Notes: generated from the sequence alone by a model not told the origin. 64,000 bases of DNA from Mycolicibacterium arabiense (GCF_010731815.2 NZ_AP022593.1:3844001-3908000), one strand, 5' to 3'. Numbered from the stretch's first letter, positions 1 to 9,480 are shown. Made by a program: numbers and translations.

Positions 1-2
1 TC

Positions 3-530
3 TACAACGTGTCCAAGGCCGCGATCCCCGTCCTGCGCGAGCAGGGCGGCGGGCTCATCATCCAGTTCTCGTCCATGGGCGGCCGCGTCGGCGGGTCGGC
101 GGGCATCGCGTCGTACCAGGCCGCGAAGTTCGCGATCGACGGGTTCTCCCGGGTGCTGCAGGCGGAGACGTCGCCGTTCGGGATCAAGGTGATGGTGGTC
201 GAACCGAGCGGGTTCGCGACCGACTGGGCGGGATCGTCGATGACGATCGACGACATCCCGGAGCATTACGCCGACACCGTCGGTGCGATGAACGCCATCC
301 GCACCAGCGACGCCATCACCGCGGGCGACCCCGCCCGTGCAGCGGACATCCTGGTCCGTCTGTCCCGGCGCGCTGACGTGCCGTACCACCTCCCGCTCGG
401 CGTGATCGCCATCGAGGGCGTGATCCGGCAGGACGAGTCCCTGTTAGCGGAGGACCACGAGTGGGCCGCGGTCGCCAGGTCCGCCGACTTCGCCGAACCC
501 TTCCCCGTCGACCTCCCGCCCGTGGCCTGA
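3..530 (+). CDS. SDR family oxidoreductase, 5' end outside the window
   Basis: The reading frame is open from the first base, so this is the C-terminal part of a short-chain dehydrogenase/reductase, a Rossmann-fold NAD(P)H oxidoreductase. A catalytic-type Ser sits in SSMGG and is followed 13-14 residues later by Tyr and Lys in YQAAK (Tyr codon at 114), the classical S-Y-K arrangement. After it comes the family segment VVEPSGFATDWAG, where the cofactor and substrate loop normally lies. The GTG at 9 falls inside the conserved core and is not a credible start. The N-terminal nucleotide-binding motif is missing only because the window begins inside the gene. The substrate cannot be told from the sequence. 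Confidence 0.9.
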   Translation, partial: YNVSKAAIPVLREQGGGLIIQFSSMGGRVGGSAGIASYQAAKFAIDGFSRVLQAETSPFGIKVMVVEPSGFATDWAGSSMTIDDIPEHYADTVGAMNAIRTSDAITAGDPARAADILVRLSRRADVPYHLPLGVIAIEGVIRQDESLLAEDHEWAAVARSADFAEPFPVDLPPVA

Positions 531-712
531 CCCGGGCGGGAAGCTGGTGAGCGACTCCAGGCCGTGCAGCGGCGCACACCGACCGGCCATGCCGACTATG
601 GTGATCAACCGATCCAGGGCGAAAGCAGCCATGACACATAGGTTGTCGCGAAAGTAGACGCGTCACAACGCGGATGACGGTCACGCGAGCACGAGATGCT
701 GCCGAAAACCGT

Positions 713-778
713 TTGCGCGCATTGGTACCGCGGCGCTTACTCTGGTAGCCGACCTAACAATCGACGACTCGAGGAGGA
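713..778 (+). promoter_or_regulatory. putative promoter and Shine-Dalgarno of the MFS gene
   Basis: The 256-base gap between the SDR stop and the exporter start contains a TTGCGC at 713-718 and a TACTCT at 738-743 (19-base spacer), which resemble mycobacterial -35 and -10 elements. A strong GAGGAGGAG at 770-778 lies eight bases before the ATG at 787. The remainder of 531-712 shows no gene I can support. The promoter assignment is by eye only. Confidence 0.4.
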
Positions 779-786
779 GCACCCAC

Positions 787-2196
787 ATGCAGCGCCGTGC
801 TGCGCCGAGCCCGACCCTGATCATCGCGCTGTTGGTCGGGGCGGCATTCGTCATGATCCTCAACGAGACGATCATGAGTGTGGCGCTGCCCGCGCTGATC
901 CTGGACCTCGAGGTGTCCGCAGCCACCGCGCAGTGGCTCACCAGTGGCTTCCTGCTCACCATGGCCGTGGTGATTCCGATGACCGGCGCCCTGCTGCAAC
1001 GCTTTCCGGCCCGGACCGTCTACCTGATGTCGATGATCCTGTTCTGCAGCGGAACGCTGCTGGCGGCGCTCGCGCCGGGCTTCACCGTCCTGCTGGTGGG
1101 GCGCATCGTGCAGGCGTGCGGCACCGCAGTCATGGTGCCGCTGTTGATGACGACGATCATGACGCTGATCCCGGTGGAACGGCGTGGTCAGACGATGGGC
1201 ACCATCTCGATCGTGATCGCGGTGGCGCCCGCGGTGGGCCCGACGCTGTCCGGGCTGATCCTCGGATCGCTGAGCTGGCGCTGGATGTTCTGGATCGTGC
1301 TGCCGATCGCTCTGGTCGCGCTCGCTGCCGGCCACCGTTGGCTGCGGGTGCCCAGCGAGGAACGTCGCCCGACCCCGATCGACTACGTGTCGGTGCCGCT
1401 GTCCGCAGTCGCCTTCGCCGGCCTCGTCTTCGGACTGTCGCTGGCGGGCGAGTCCAGCGGTGGCGGCGGCGTCCCGGCCTGGGTGCCGGCCATCGTGGGT
1501 GCGACGGCGATGGTGCTCTTCGGCGTCAGGCAAGTCCGCCTGCAGCGCACGGACGGTGCCTTCCTGGATCTGCGCCCCTTCACCTATCGCCGGTTCTCGG
1601 TGTCGCTCGCGCTGGTCGTGCTCGGCTTCATGGCGCTGTTCGGGGCGATCATCATGCTCCCGCTCTACGTGCAGGACGTCCTCGGGCGCAGCGCCCTGGT
1701 GGCCGGTCTCGTCGGCTTCCCCGGCGGCCTGCTGATGGGCTTGGCCGGGCCGTTCGTCGGACGGATCTACGACCGGCTCGGTGCCCGCGTGCTCGTCATC
1801 CCGGGGTCGGCGCTGCTGTGCGCGTCACTGTGGGGCTTCGCGACGCTGTCGGCCGCGTCGCCGATCTGGGCAGTCGTCGTGCTGCAGATGGTGATGATGC
1901 TGGGGCTGTCGATGATGTTCACGCCGCTGATGACCGACGCGCTCGGCGTACTCCCCGACTGGCTCTACTCCCACGGCAGCGCGATCCTCACGACCCTGCA
2001 GCAGGTGGCAGGCGCGGCAGGCACCGCATTGTTCATCACGGTGATGACGAGGGCCTCTGCGTCCAGCGGCGCGCCCGACCTACCCGGCGTGCGCGCCGCA
2101 TTCACCGTGGCGGCCATCATCGCGGTCGTCGCCGTGGCGGCAGCGTTCTTCACCGGCCGCCGCCCGGCGCCCGCCGAACCGGTGCTGGTGCACTAG
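787..2196 (+). CDS. MFS drug-export type transporter (DHA2 / EmrB-QacA group)
   Basis: A 469-residue polytopic membrane protein, probably a proton-coupled exporter of small hydrophobic compounds. It begins with a short positive N-terminus and a first membrane segment leading into NETIMSVALPAL, the motif-D1-like signature of the drug:H+ antiporter DHA2 group. SLSWRWMFWIVLPIAL in the first half is the typical W-R-W-x-F loop before helix 6. A second block of helices follows from about residue 265. The ATG is supported by an excellent Shine-Dalgarno. Its TAG stop overlaps the stop of the convergent malQ in the palindrome CTAG at 2193-2196. Substrate unknown. Confidence 0.9.
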   Translation: MQRRAAPSPTLIIALLVGAAFVMILNETIMSVALPALILDLEVSAATAQWLTSGFLLTMAVVIPMTGALLQRFPARTVYLMSMILFCSGTLLAALAPGFTVLLVGRIVQACGTAVMVPLLMTTIMTLIPVERRGQTMGTISIVIAVAPAVGPTLSGLILGSLSWRWMFWIVLPIALVALAAGHRWLRVPSEERRPTPIDYVSVPLSAVAFAGLVFGLSLAGESSGGGGVPAWVPAIVGATAMVLFGVRQVRLQRTDGAFLDLRPFTYRRFSVSLALVVLGFMALFGAIIMLPLYVQDVLGRSALVAGLVGFPGGLLMGLAGPFVGRIYDRLGARVLVIPGSALLCASLWGFATLSAASPIWAVVVLQMVMMLGLSMMFTPLMTDALGVLPDWLYSHGSAILTTLQQVAGAAGTALFITVMTRASASSGAPDLPGVRAAFTVAAIIAVVAVAAAFFTGRRPAPAEPVLVH

Positions 2197-4172
2197 CGAC
2201 GGAACGCCGCGACGACCTCGGCCACCCGCGGGTCGGCCCGCAGTTCCTCGAGCGTCTCGGCGAGCGGGAGCCGCCAGTTCGGGTACTCGTCGACCGTTCC
2301 CGGCAGGTTCGGCTGCCTGCGCTCGCCGATCACGTCGTAGGGCGAGACGAGCTTGAGCTGGCTCGGCGTCGACGCCAGGAAGCGGTGCATCGCGACCACG
2401 ATCTGCGACTCGTCGGGCTCGGTGGCGGCGTCGAGCAGGCCTTCGGAACGCAACATCTCCAGCCACTCGGCGCGCTCCTTGTCGGCATTCGCCTGCTCGG
2501 CAGGCACGTCGTTCAGCAGACCGAGGTCCGCGCGCGCCCGCACGTGCTCACCGCTCATGAACCCCGCCGCGGTCGGCAGGTCGTGGGTGGAGAGACTGGC
2601 CGCCGCCCGTGACGGCCACTGCGCAGGCCGCAGCAGCGGCTCTTCGGGTGCGGACTGGTCGCGGGTGAACCACGACACCGCGCACCCCAGCATCGCGTTG
2701 TCGGCCAGCGCCTCGGTCACCTCCGGTTCGACGGTGCCCAGGTCTTCGCCGACGACGGTCGCGCCGGCACGGTGCGCCTCGAGCGCGAGCACCGCCAGCA
2801 TCACGTCGGCGTCGTAGTGCACGTAGGTTCCGCGATCGGGACCGTCGCCCGGCGGGATCCACCACAGTCGCCACAGACCGGCGACGTGGTCGATGCGCAG
2901 CCCGTCGGCATGCGCCAGCACGGCCTGCAACATGTCCCGCAGCGCGGCGTAGCCGGTGGCCGCCAGGCGGTCCGGCCGCCACGGCGGCAGCCCCCAGTCC
3001 TGACCGCGGGGCGTGAAGTTGTCGGGCGGAGCGCCGATGCTGACGCCTCCGGCCAGCACGTCGGCCAGCGCCCACGCGTCGGCGCCGTCCGCGTCGACCC
3101 CTACCGCCAGGTCGTGCAGCACGCCGAGTGCCATGCCGGCCTCGCGCGCTGCGGTCCGCACCCCGGTCAACTGCTCGGCGCACCGCTGCTGCACCCAGGC
3201 GTGGAACGCGACCCGCGGTGCCAGCTCGTCGCGAGCCGCGGCGACGGCCGGGCTCGCGACGTCGCGCAGCGCCTCCGGCCAGCGGCTCCACCGGCCCCCG
3301 TGGCGCTCGGCCAGTGCGCAGTACGTCGCCCAGTCGCGCAGCCCCTCGGATGCGCCGGCCGAGGCGTCGGGTCGGCCCTCGGAGCGCCAAAGCAGTTCCA
3401 AGGCATCGCGTTTCGCCGCCCAGACGAGGTCGTGATCGATGCGATCGGTGGCCGCCGAGACGCGCAGCGCGTCCACCTCCGCGCGGGTGGCGGAGTCGGC
3501 GCGGCCATAGGCGTCGACGTCCTCGATGCGCAGCGCGAGCGGGTTGGCGAACCGGCGGCTCGACGGCGTGTACGGCGACGGCTGCACCGGGTGCGTCGGT
3601 CCTGGGGCATGCAGTGGATTGAGCAGCACCGCGCCTGCACCGTGGTCGGCGGCGGTCCACTCGACGAACTCCCGCAGATCGCCGAGGTCGCCGATGCCCC
3701 ACGAGCGGGCCGATCGCAGCGCGTACAGCTGCAGCATCCATCCCCACGTCGGCGGAGCGGATGGCACCCGGGGCGGGGCGGCGATCAGCGTCGATTCCTG
3801 GCCTTCCCGGGTGTGCAGGCGGTACCACCCGGGCGCGAGGTCGGCGGGCAGCTCGTCCCGCACGTCGATCTGGGTGCCGTCCTCAGTCGTCAACGACGCT
3901 GCGCCGGGCAGGGATTGGGGCTTGCCGTCGACGCGGACGGCCACGGTCGGGGGCAGCGTGCCCGCACGATCGAGTTCCTCGAGCCGGGTCAGTTCGCGGC
4001 TCCGGTCGGCTTCGGTACCTGCCTCGACGTCGAGTAGGCCGAGCACCTTGATCACGACGTCGGCGTCGACGTCGACCGGTTCCCGTCGCTCGTTGCGGTA
4101 CGAGGTCGCGACGCCGTGGGCCTGCGCCAGCCGCCGCAGATCCTCGGGCGCCGGCTGCGGGGTAGGCGTCAT
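2193..4172 (-). CDS. malQ: 4-alpha-glucanotransferase (amylomaltase)
   Basis: A GH77 disproportionating enzyme that transfers maltosyl and longer glucan units between malto-oligosaccharides in glycogen/maltodextrin metabolism; cytoplasmic. The 659-residue product has the actinobacterial N-terminal extension (about residues 1-120) before the catalytic barrel. Catalytic-site segments are visible: GLRIDHVAGLW near residue 428 (nucleophile Asp), VVGEDLGTVEPEV near 475 (acid/base Glu) and SLSTHDLPTAAG near 530 (transition-state Asp). I chose the ATG at 4172 (MTPTPQPAPEDL) over an upstream in-frame ATG at 4229 because the first 19 residues of the longer form are not protein-like. It is divergent from the SDR at 4305 and may share a regulatory gap with it. 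Confidence 0.95.
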   Translation of the reverse strand: MTPTPQPAPEDLRRLAQAHGVATSYRNERREPVDVDADVVIKVLGLLDVEAGTEADRSRELTRLEELDRAGTLPPTVAVRVDGKPQSLPGAASLTTEDGTQIDVRDELPADLAPGWYRLHTREGQESTLIAAPPRVPSAPPTWGWMLQLYALRSARSWGIGDLGDLREFVEWTAADHGAGAVLLNPLHAPGPTHPVQPSPYTPSSRRFANPLALRIEDVDAYGRADSATRAEVDALRVSAATDRIDHDLVWAAKRDALELLWRSEGRPDASAGASEGLRDWATYCALAERHGGRWSRWPEALRDVASPAVAAARDELAPRVAFHAWVQQRCAEQLTGVRTAAREAGMALGVLHDLAVGVDADGADAWALADVLAGGVSIGAPPDNFTPRGQDWGLPPWRPDRLAATGYAALRDMLQAVLAHADGLRIDHVAGLWRLWWIPPGDGPDRGTYVHYDADVMLAVLALEAHRAGATVVGEDLGTVEPEVTEALADNAMLGCAVSWFTRDQSAPEEPLLRPAQWPSRAAASLSTHDLPTAAGFMSGEHVRARADLGLLNDVPAEQANADKERAEWLEMLRSEGLLDAATEPDESQIVVAMHRFLASTPSQLKLVSPYDVIGERRQPNLPGTVDEYPNWRLPLAETLEELRADPRVAEVVAAFRR

Positions 4173-4251
4173 CGAGATCCCGCCGACGGCGTGCTGATCA
4201 TGGAGCCGACGAGAGGGCCGGGGAGACACCGAGGCGAGGACACCACGCCTC

Positions 4252-4304
4252 TATACCCGGACCAAGATCGATTACACCGGCTCTCGCCGGTATACGGTCC
4301 TGGA
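4252..4304 (+). promoter_or_regulatory. divergent malQ / sugar-operon gap with -10-like elements
   Basis: The 132-base gap between malQ and the sugar-catabolic operon holds a TATACC at about 4252 and a TATACG at 4291-4296, only nine bases before the ATG at 4305. That position would fit a very short-leader or leaderless transcript, which is common in mycobacteria. No clear Shine-Dalgarno precedes 4305. No regulator gene is adjacent. Confidence 0.3.
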
Positions 4305-5150
4305 ATGACGCGAGTGGTGGTGATCACGGGCGGTGCCGGCGGCATGGGACTGGCCACGGCCAAGATCATGGGCCGTGACCACCAACTGGTCCTGTGCGAC
4401 AACAGGGGTGATCGGCTGGAGGCCGCGGCGGCCGAGCTGTCGGAACTCGGCATGTCGCCCACGGTGGTCCACTCCGACGTCACGGATCGTGGCACGATGG
4501 TCGAGTTGTTCGCGACGGCGGCCGGCCTCGGGACGGTGTCGGCGGTCGTCCACGCGGCTGGTGTCAGCCCGAGCATGGGCGACGCAGAGTACGTGATGAC
4601 CACCAACGCGCTGGGCACCGTGCACGTCGGCGAGGCCTTCTTCGAGGCCGCGAGCGAGGGCGCCGCGATCGTGAACGTGGCGTCGATGGCGGCCTACCTG
4701 GTTCCCGAAAGCTTCATTCCCACAGCGCACTTCCCGCTCGCCATGACCGACCGGGAACGCTTCTCGGCCGAGATGCGGACGGCGCTGAGCATCGCTCCCG
4801 AGAAGTCGCGATCCGGCATGGCGTACGGGGTGAGCAAGGCCTTCGTCAAGTGGTACAGCTCGTCGCAGGCCGAGCGGTTCACCGGCCGCGGGCTGCGCAT
4901 CGTCTCGGTGTCGCCGGGGTCCGTCGACACCGAGATGGGCCGGCTGGAGGAACACGCCGGGGCCGGCGCCATAGTCGCCGACGCCGCGGTCCCGCGGTGG
5001 GGGAGGGCAGAGGAGATGGCGGAGCTGTTCGCCTTCGCCGTCGGCGACAAGGCCGGATATCTCACCGGGACCGACATCCTGAACGACGGCGGCGTCGTCG
5101 CCTCCGTCCGCGAGCGCGAACGGGCCAGGGTCGCCGCTCAGTTTTCCTGA
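4305..5150 (+). CDS. SDR family oxidoreductase, first gene of sugar operon
   Basis: A 281-residue NAD(P)-dependent short-chain dehydrogenase. The cofactor motif TGGAGGMG spans residues 8-15. The family Ser lies in VNVASMAAY and the catalytic Tyr-Lys in YGVSK (Tyr174, Lys178), with an unusually long insertion between them, as in the 3-alpha-hydroxysteroid-dehydrogenase-like group. A C-terminal GYLTGTDILNDGG is the usual SDR end. The ATG at 4305 directly precedes the beta-strand MTRVVVITGG; longer in-frame starts would run into the malQ side and are rejected. The aldolase gene begins 56 bases downstream, so a role in oxidising or reducing the sugar handled by the operon is inferred, not shown. 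Confidence 0.88.
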   Translation: MTRVVVITGGAGGMGLATAKIMGRDHQLVLCDNRGDRLEAAAAELSELGMSPTVVHSDVTDRGTMVELFATAAGLGTVSAVVHAAGVSPSMGDAEYVMTTNALGTVHVGEAFFEAASEGAAIVNVASMAAYLVPESFIPTAHFPLAMTDRERFSAEMRTALSIAPEKSRSGMAYGVSKAFVKWYSSSQAERFTGRGLRIVSVSPGSVDTEMGRLEEHAGAGAIVADAAVPRWGRAEEMAELFAFAVGDKAGYLTGTDILNDGGVVASVRERERARVAAQFS

Positions 5151-5206
5151 TCGCTTCGGCGGTTTCCATTGCGCGTTGTGAGCGGTCTTCCGATGATCGA
5201 CTCATC

Positions 5207-6067
5207 ATGACAACCGCCACCACCGCCGATCTGGTCGCTGCCTCGACAGCGGCAGGCACCGCCGTGCTGGCGTTCAACGTCATCACCCTCGAGCACGCCG
5301 AGGCCATCGCTCGCGGTGCCGAGGCAGCGTCCTCCGGCGTCATCCTGCAGGTCAGCGAGAACACCGTCCGGTTCCACGGCGGCAACCCGGCACCGGTGCT
5401 GGCAGCGTGCGCGGAGGTCGCCGCGGCGGCATCCGTGCCGATCGCCCTGCATCTGGACCACTTCACCGAGCCGGCGCTGATCGATGCGGCCATCGACATG
5501 GCGCAGCGATTCGCCGTCAGCTCCATCATGATCGACGCCGCGCATCTCGACTTCCGCGACAACGTCGAGCAGACCGCGCGCTATGCAGACGCCGCACGGC
5601 AACGGGGACTGTGGGTGGAGGCCGAACTGGGCGAGGTCGGCGGCAAGGACGGCGCCCATGCGCCCGGCGTGCGCACCGACCCGTCGGAGGCCGCAGACTT
5701 CGCGTGCCGTACCACCGCCGACGCGCTTGCGGTCGCCGTGGGAAGCAGTCACGCGATGACCACCCGCGACGCCGCGATCGACCTGGACCTGACCGCGAGA
5801 CTGGCTGCGGCCGTGCCCATCCCGCTGGTCCTGCACGGCGGATCGGGAGTATCCGATGAGCGACTTCGCGCCGCGGCGCACGCCGGGCTTCGCAAGCTCA
5901 ACGTCGGCACCGCGCTGAACATCGCCTTCACCGGCGCCGTCCGGGACGAGCTGGGCATGCGGCCCGACGCCGTGGACCCAAGGCCCTACCTCGCGGCCGG
6001 CCGGGACGCGATCGCGACGACGGTCACCCGGCTCTGCCACGTCGTCGGCGAGGAGACTCGACCATGA
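5207..6067 (+). CDS. class II aldolase, tagatose-bisphosphate aldolase KbaY/GatY type
   Basis: A 286-residue zinc-dependent class II aldolase that would cleave a phosphorylated ketohexose to triose products. HLDHF gives catalytic Asp84 and zinc ligand His85; further ligands are His182 (GSSHAMT) and His210 (LHGGSG). The spacing 85/182/210 equals that of the 83/180/208 ligands of KbaY and GatY as I recall them. The start ATG at 5207 has only a weak ribosome-binding site. Its TGA overlaps the start of the next gene (ATGA at 6064-6067), implying translational coupling to the GatZ-like subunit, its usual partner. Fructose-bisphosphate aldolase activity is an alternative, but the GatZ neighbour argues for tagatose-type substrates. 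Confidence 0.88.
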   Translation: MTTATTADLVAASTAAGTAVLAFNVITLEHAEAIARGAEAASSGVILQVSENTVRFHGGNPAPVLAACAEVAAAASVPIALHLDHFTEPALIDAAIDMAQRFAVSSIMIDAAHLDFRDNVEQTARYADAARQRGLWVEAELGEVGGKDGAHAPGVRTDPSEAADFACRTTADALAVAVGSSHAMTTRDAAIDLDLTARLAAAVPIPLVLHGGSGVSDERLRAAAHAGLRKLNVGTALNIAFTGAVRDELGMRPDAVDPRPYLAAGRDAIATTVTRLCHVVGEETRP

Positions 6068-7383
6068 ACCGCACGACGGCCCTAGGGCACCTGGCCGAGA
6101 CCATCGGACGGCACAAGGCCGGTGATCCCGTCGGCGTCTACTCGGTGTGCTCGGCACATCCCGTCGTCATCGAGGCGGCGATCGCCCAGGCCGCCGACGA
6201 CCAGACCTACGTGCTCGTCGAGGCCACGTCGAACCAGGTGGACCAGTTCGGTGGCTACACCGGGATGCGCCCTACCGACTTCCGCGACATGGTGTTCCGC
6301 ATCGCCGACGAACGCGGATTCCCCCGCGACCGCGTCGTCCTCGGTGGAGACCACCTCGGTCCGAACCGCTGGCAGCGCACGCCGTCCGACGAGGCGATGG
6401 CCAACGCCGACGAACTCATCAGAAGCTACGTCGACGCCGGCTACACCAAGATCCACCTCGACTGCAGCATGTCGTGCGCCGACGACCCCGCCGTCCTCGA
6501 CGACGCCGTGGTCGCCGAACGCAGTGCGCGCCTGCTGCGGATCGCCGAGGACACCGGGAACCGCATTGGCGGCACCGCGGCACTGTCCTACGTCATCGGC
6601 ACCGAGGTGCCCGTGCCCGGCGGCGCCCACGAGACGCTCGACCACGTCACCCCGACGACACCCGAACGCGCCCGCCGTACGCTCGCCGCGCACCGCGAGG
6701 CCTTCGCCCGCGTCGGACTGGACGACGTATGGCCACGGGTCGCCGCACTCGTCGTGCAGCCGGGCGTCGAGTTCGACCACCTCAAGGTCGTGGACTACGA
6801 ACGCTCGGCCACCGCCGACCTGCGCCGCGTGCTCGACACCGAGCCGAACCTCGTGTTCGAGGCCCACTCCACGGACTATCAGCGGACGCAACAGCTTCGA
6901 GAGTTGGTCGAGGACCATTGGGCAATCCTGAAGGTCGGACCCGGTCTGACGTTCGCGTTGCGCGAGGCGTTGTTCGCGCTCGCGATGATCGAGGACGAGA
7001 TCGTTCCGTCGTCGGACCGGTCGGATCTCGTCGACGTGGTGGAACGCCGCATGCTCGAAGATCCCGGCTACTGGGAGAACTACTACCACGGGACCGAGCA
7101 GGAGCAGCGGATCGCGCGCCGCTTCAGCTACAGCGACCGGCTGCGCTACTACTGGCCAGACGAACGCATCGAGACCGCGAGGCGCACGCTGATGTCGAAC
7201 CTCGCCGCGGGAATCCCGCTCCCGCTGATAAGCCAGTTCCTGCCCGACCAGTATCGACGAATCCGAGACGGCAGCCTGTCGTCGGATCCGCACCACCTCG
7301 TGATCGACCGCGTCCGCGACGCACTGCGCCCCTACGCGCAGGCGTGCCACCCCACTGATAGCAACGGAGCCACTCTTGCCTGA
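6064..7383 (+). CDS. gatZ: D-tagatose-bisphosphate aldolase non-catalytic subunit GatZ/KbaZ-like
   Basis: A 439-residue member of the GatZ/KbaZ (AgaZ) family, which in enterobacteria stabilises and activates the class II aldolase GatY/KbaY. Characteristic segments include VYSVCSAHPVVIEAAI near the N-terminus, LVEATSNQVDQFGGYTGM, VVLGGDHLGPNRWQ and KIHLDCSMSC, followed by YVIGTEVPVPGG and the C-terminal half with FSYSDRLRYYW. It overlaps the aldolase gene by four bases and is followed by a TTG-started agaS overlapping it by eight bases. The length is close to the usual 420-430 residues. Some authors have suggested a sugar-phosphate kinase-like role for this family; nothing in this sequence decides that. 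Confidence 0.92.
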   Translation: MNRTTALGHLAETIGRHKAGDPVGVYSVCSAHPVVIEAAIAQAADDQTYVLVEATSNQVDQFGGYTGMRPTDFRDMVFRIADERGFPRDRVVLGGDHLGPNRWQRTPSDEAMANADELIRSYVDAGYTKIHLDCSMSCADDPAVLDDAVVAERSARLLRIAEDTGNRIGGTAALSYVIGTEVPVPGGAHETLDHVTPTTPERARRTLAAHREAFARVGLDDVWPRVAALVVQPGVEFDHLKVVDYERSATADLRRVLDTEPNLVFEAHSTDYQRTQQLRELVEDHWAILKVGPGLTFALREALFALAMIEDEIVPSSDRSDLVDVVERRMLEDPGYWENYYHGTEQEQRIARRFSYSDRLRYYWPDERIETARRTLMSNLAAGIPLPLISQFLPDQYRRIRDGSLSSDPHHLVIDRVRDALRPYAQACHPTDSNGATLA

Positions 7384-8497
7384 CATCCCCGCCCAACACG
7401 ACGGCGGCGCAACGATTCTGGAGATCGAGCAGCAGCCCGACGCGTGGCGCGAAGTCGCTCGACTGATCGACGAACGGGCGACCAGCTTCGTCGGCGGCCT
7501 CGTGGCGCGGCCCGATCTGCGGGTCATCCTCACCGGTGCGGGCAGCTCCGCATTCGCCGGGCACATCGTGGCGCCGGCGCTGCGACACCATCTGAACCGC
7601 CGCGTCGACGCGATCGCGACCACGAGCATCGTTTCCAATCCGCACGATCACCTCGAGCGCGAAACCCCCACGCTGGTCGTCTCGTTCGGCAGGTCGGGCA
7701 ACAGTCCGGAGAGCGTCGCGACGACCCGGCTCGTCGATGAACTCGTCGACGACGCCTGGCATCTGATCCTCACCTGCGACGGTTCCGGTGAACTGTCGCG
7801 CACCCACTCGGATCGCGACGACTCGTTGGTCGTGCTGATGCCCGAGCGCACCAATGACACCGGATTCGCGATGACGTCGAGCCTGACGTCGATGATGCTG
7901 GCGGCGCTGCTGCTGCTCGGGCCCGCCGACCACCGGTCGGTGGAGGCGCTCGCCACCGCGGCCGAGGCCATGTCCGCACGGCGCGACGACATCCGCGCGC
8001 TGGCTCGCACCAAGCGCAACCGCTTCGTCTACCTCGGGAGCGGCGCTCTCGAGGGGCTGGCACGGGAGTCTGCACTCAAACTGCTCGAGCTGACGGCCGG
8101 TGAGGTGGTCAGCTACTTCGACTCCTCGCTCGGGTTCCGGCACGGCCCGAAGTCCGTGCTGGACGCGGACACGCTCGCGGTGGTCTATCTGTCGACCGAC
8201 GCGTACACCCAGCAGTACGACCGCGACATCGTCACCGAGATCCGCGGACAGCTCGGCGACGACGCAGTGGTCGCGATCGGCCCGGACGGCGCTGCCGACG
8301 CCGCGTGGACCATGCCCGTCGCCGGGCTCGGTGACTCGCTCGCCGCCGTCGCCTACCTCGTCTTCGCCCAGTACCTCGCGCTGTTCACCTCGGTGGAGTG
8401 GGGCAAGACGCCGGACAACCCGTTCCCGTCCGGCGAGGTGAACCGCGTCGTCGAAGGCGTCACGATCCACCCGCTACCCACAGAGGGCAGGGCGTAG
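7376..8497 (+). CDS. agaS: SIS-domain sugar isomerase/deaminase, AgaS type
   Basis: A 373-residue double-SIS protein closely resembling AgaS, the galactosamine-6-phosphate deaminase/isomerase of the N-acetylgalactosamine pathway. The first SIS phosphate-binding loop is GAGSSAFAG (from residue 54) and the second signature SFGRSGNSPESV (from 103); then RTNDTGFAMTSSLTSM and a second SIS unit with YLGSGALEGLARESALKLLELTAG and GFRHGPKSVLD. The start is TTG at 7376, chosen because GGAG at 7366-7369 lies six bases upstream and because the protein aligns from there. It overlaps the gatZ stop by eight bases, so expression is coupled. The deacetylase that normally acts before it (AgaA) is not in the window. 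Confidence 0.9.
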   Translation: MPDIPAQHDGGATILEIEQQPDAWREVARLIDERATSFVGGLVARPDLRVILTGAGSSAFAGHIVAPALRHHLNRRVDAIATTSIVSNPHDHLERETPTLVVSFGRSGNSPESVATTRLVDELVDDAWHLILTCDGSGELSRTHSDRDDSLVVLMPERTNDTGFAMTSSLTSMMLAALLLLGPADHRSVEALATAAEAMSARRDDIRALARTKRNRFVYLGSGALEGLARESALKLLELTAGEVVSYFDSSLGFRHGPKSVLDADTLAVVYLSTDAYTQQYDRDIVTEIRGQLGDDAVVAIGPDGAADAAWTMPVAGLGDSLAAVAYLVFAQYLALFTSVEWGKTPDNPFPSGEVNRVVEGVTIHPLPTEGRA

Positions 8498-8500
8498 GCC

Positions 8501-9463
8501 ATGGCCCGGTATCTCGGGGTCGACGGTGGCGGATCCAAGACCGCCTTCGCGATCATCGACGACTCCGGTCAGGTACTGGGCCGTGCGAACACCGCCACCT
8601 CGTACTACTTCAGCGAGGGCTTCGACGTGGTCGAGCGCCGGCTGCGCGAAGGCGTAGATGCGGTGTGCGAGATCGCAGGCGTGCAGGCCTCCGACGTCGA
8701 CGCTGCGTTCTTCGGCATCCCTGGCTACGGCGAATCGAGTGCGGACCTCGCGCGCCTCGACGCCGTGCCCGCCGCGATCCTCGGTCACGACCGGTACACC
8801 TGCGACAACGACATGGTGTGCGGGTGGGCCGGGTCCCTGGCGGGTGAGGACGGCATCAACGTCATCAGCGGCACCGGGTCCATGACGTACGGCGAGCGGG
8901 CCGGCGTAGGGCGGCGCGTGGGCGGCTGGGGTGAACTCTTCGGTGACGAGGGCTCGGCGTACTGGGTTGCCGCACAGGGGCTCAACGCATTCAGCAGGGC
9001 CAGCGACGGACGCGCCGCCCGCGGTGCGCTGTATCAGGCCATGCGCCAGCGGCTCGACGTGACGAGTGACCTCGACGCGGTGAGTCTCGTCATCGACACC
9101 TGGCACGGGAACCGCTCGGCCATAGCCGATCTCGCGAAGGTAGTGTCCGCGTCGGCGGCGGACGACCCCGTCGCCGACGGGATCCTGGTCGCGGCCGTCG
9201 ACGAACTCGTCGGCCTGATCGAGACCACCCGCGTGCTCGTCGGCTTCATCGATGACGACCTCGTGCCGGTGTCCTACTCGGGCGGAATGTTCACGGGTGA
9301 GAGGTATCTCGGACTGTTCCGGGACGCCCTGGAGCGGCTGCCCGCGAAGTACGACCTCCGCCGCCCGGTTCTCGACCCGGCACTGGGCGCGGCGCTCTAT
9401 GCCGCCAAGAAGAGCGGACACCCGCTCACCCCCGAAGCGCTTGCAGCACTAGCCACCCAATGA
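8501..9463 (+). CDS. BadF/BcrA-type ATPase, N-acetylhexosamine kinase-like
   Basis: A 320-residue ASKHA-fold kinase of the BadF/BadG/BcrA/BcrD group, which includes N-acetylglucosamine kinases. The phosphate-1 motif is LGVDGGGSKTAFAI at residues 5-18, the phosphate-2 region VISGTGSM, then GWGELFGDEGSAYW, the typical sugar-kinase loop, and SYSGGMF for the adenosine motif. It starts three bases after the agaS stop with GAGGGCAGGG in front. In this operon it is the best candidate for phosphorylating the incoming amino sugar (an AgaK-like role), which is inference from context. No phosphotransferase-system genes are present. Confidence 0.85.
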   Translation: MARYLGVDGGGSKTAFAIIDDSGQVLGRANTATSYYFSEGFDVVERRLREGVDAVCEIAGVQASDVDAAFFGIPGYGESSADLARLDAVPAAILGHDRYTCDNDMVCGWAGSLAGEDGINVISGTGSMTYGERAGVGRRVGGWGELFGDEGSAYWVAAQGLNAFSRASDGRAARGALYQAMRQRLDVTSDLDAVSLVIDTWHGNRSAIADLAKVVSASAADDPVADGILVAAVDELVGLIETTRVLVGFIDDDLVPVSYSGGMFTGERYLGLFRDALERLPAKYDLRRPVLDPALGAALYAAKKSGHPLTPEALAALATQ

Positions 9464-9480
9464 AGAACAGAGGCGACGTC

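Noticed and set aside
754..1533. Long minus-strand frame within the MFS gene
   Set aside because: His/Arg/Gln-rich antisense product typical of high-GC shadows; no start signal or motifs.
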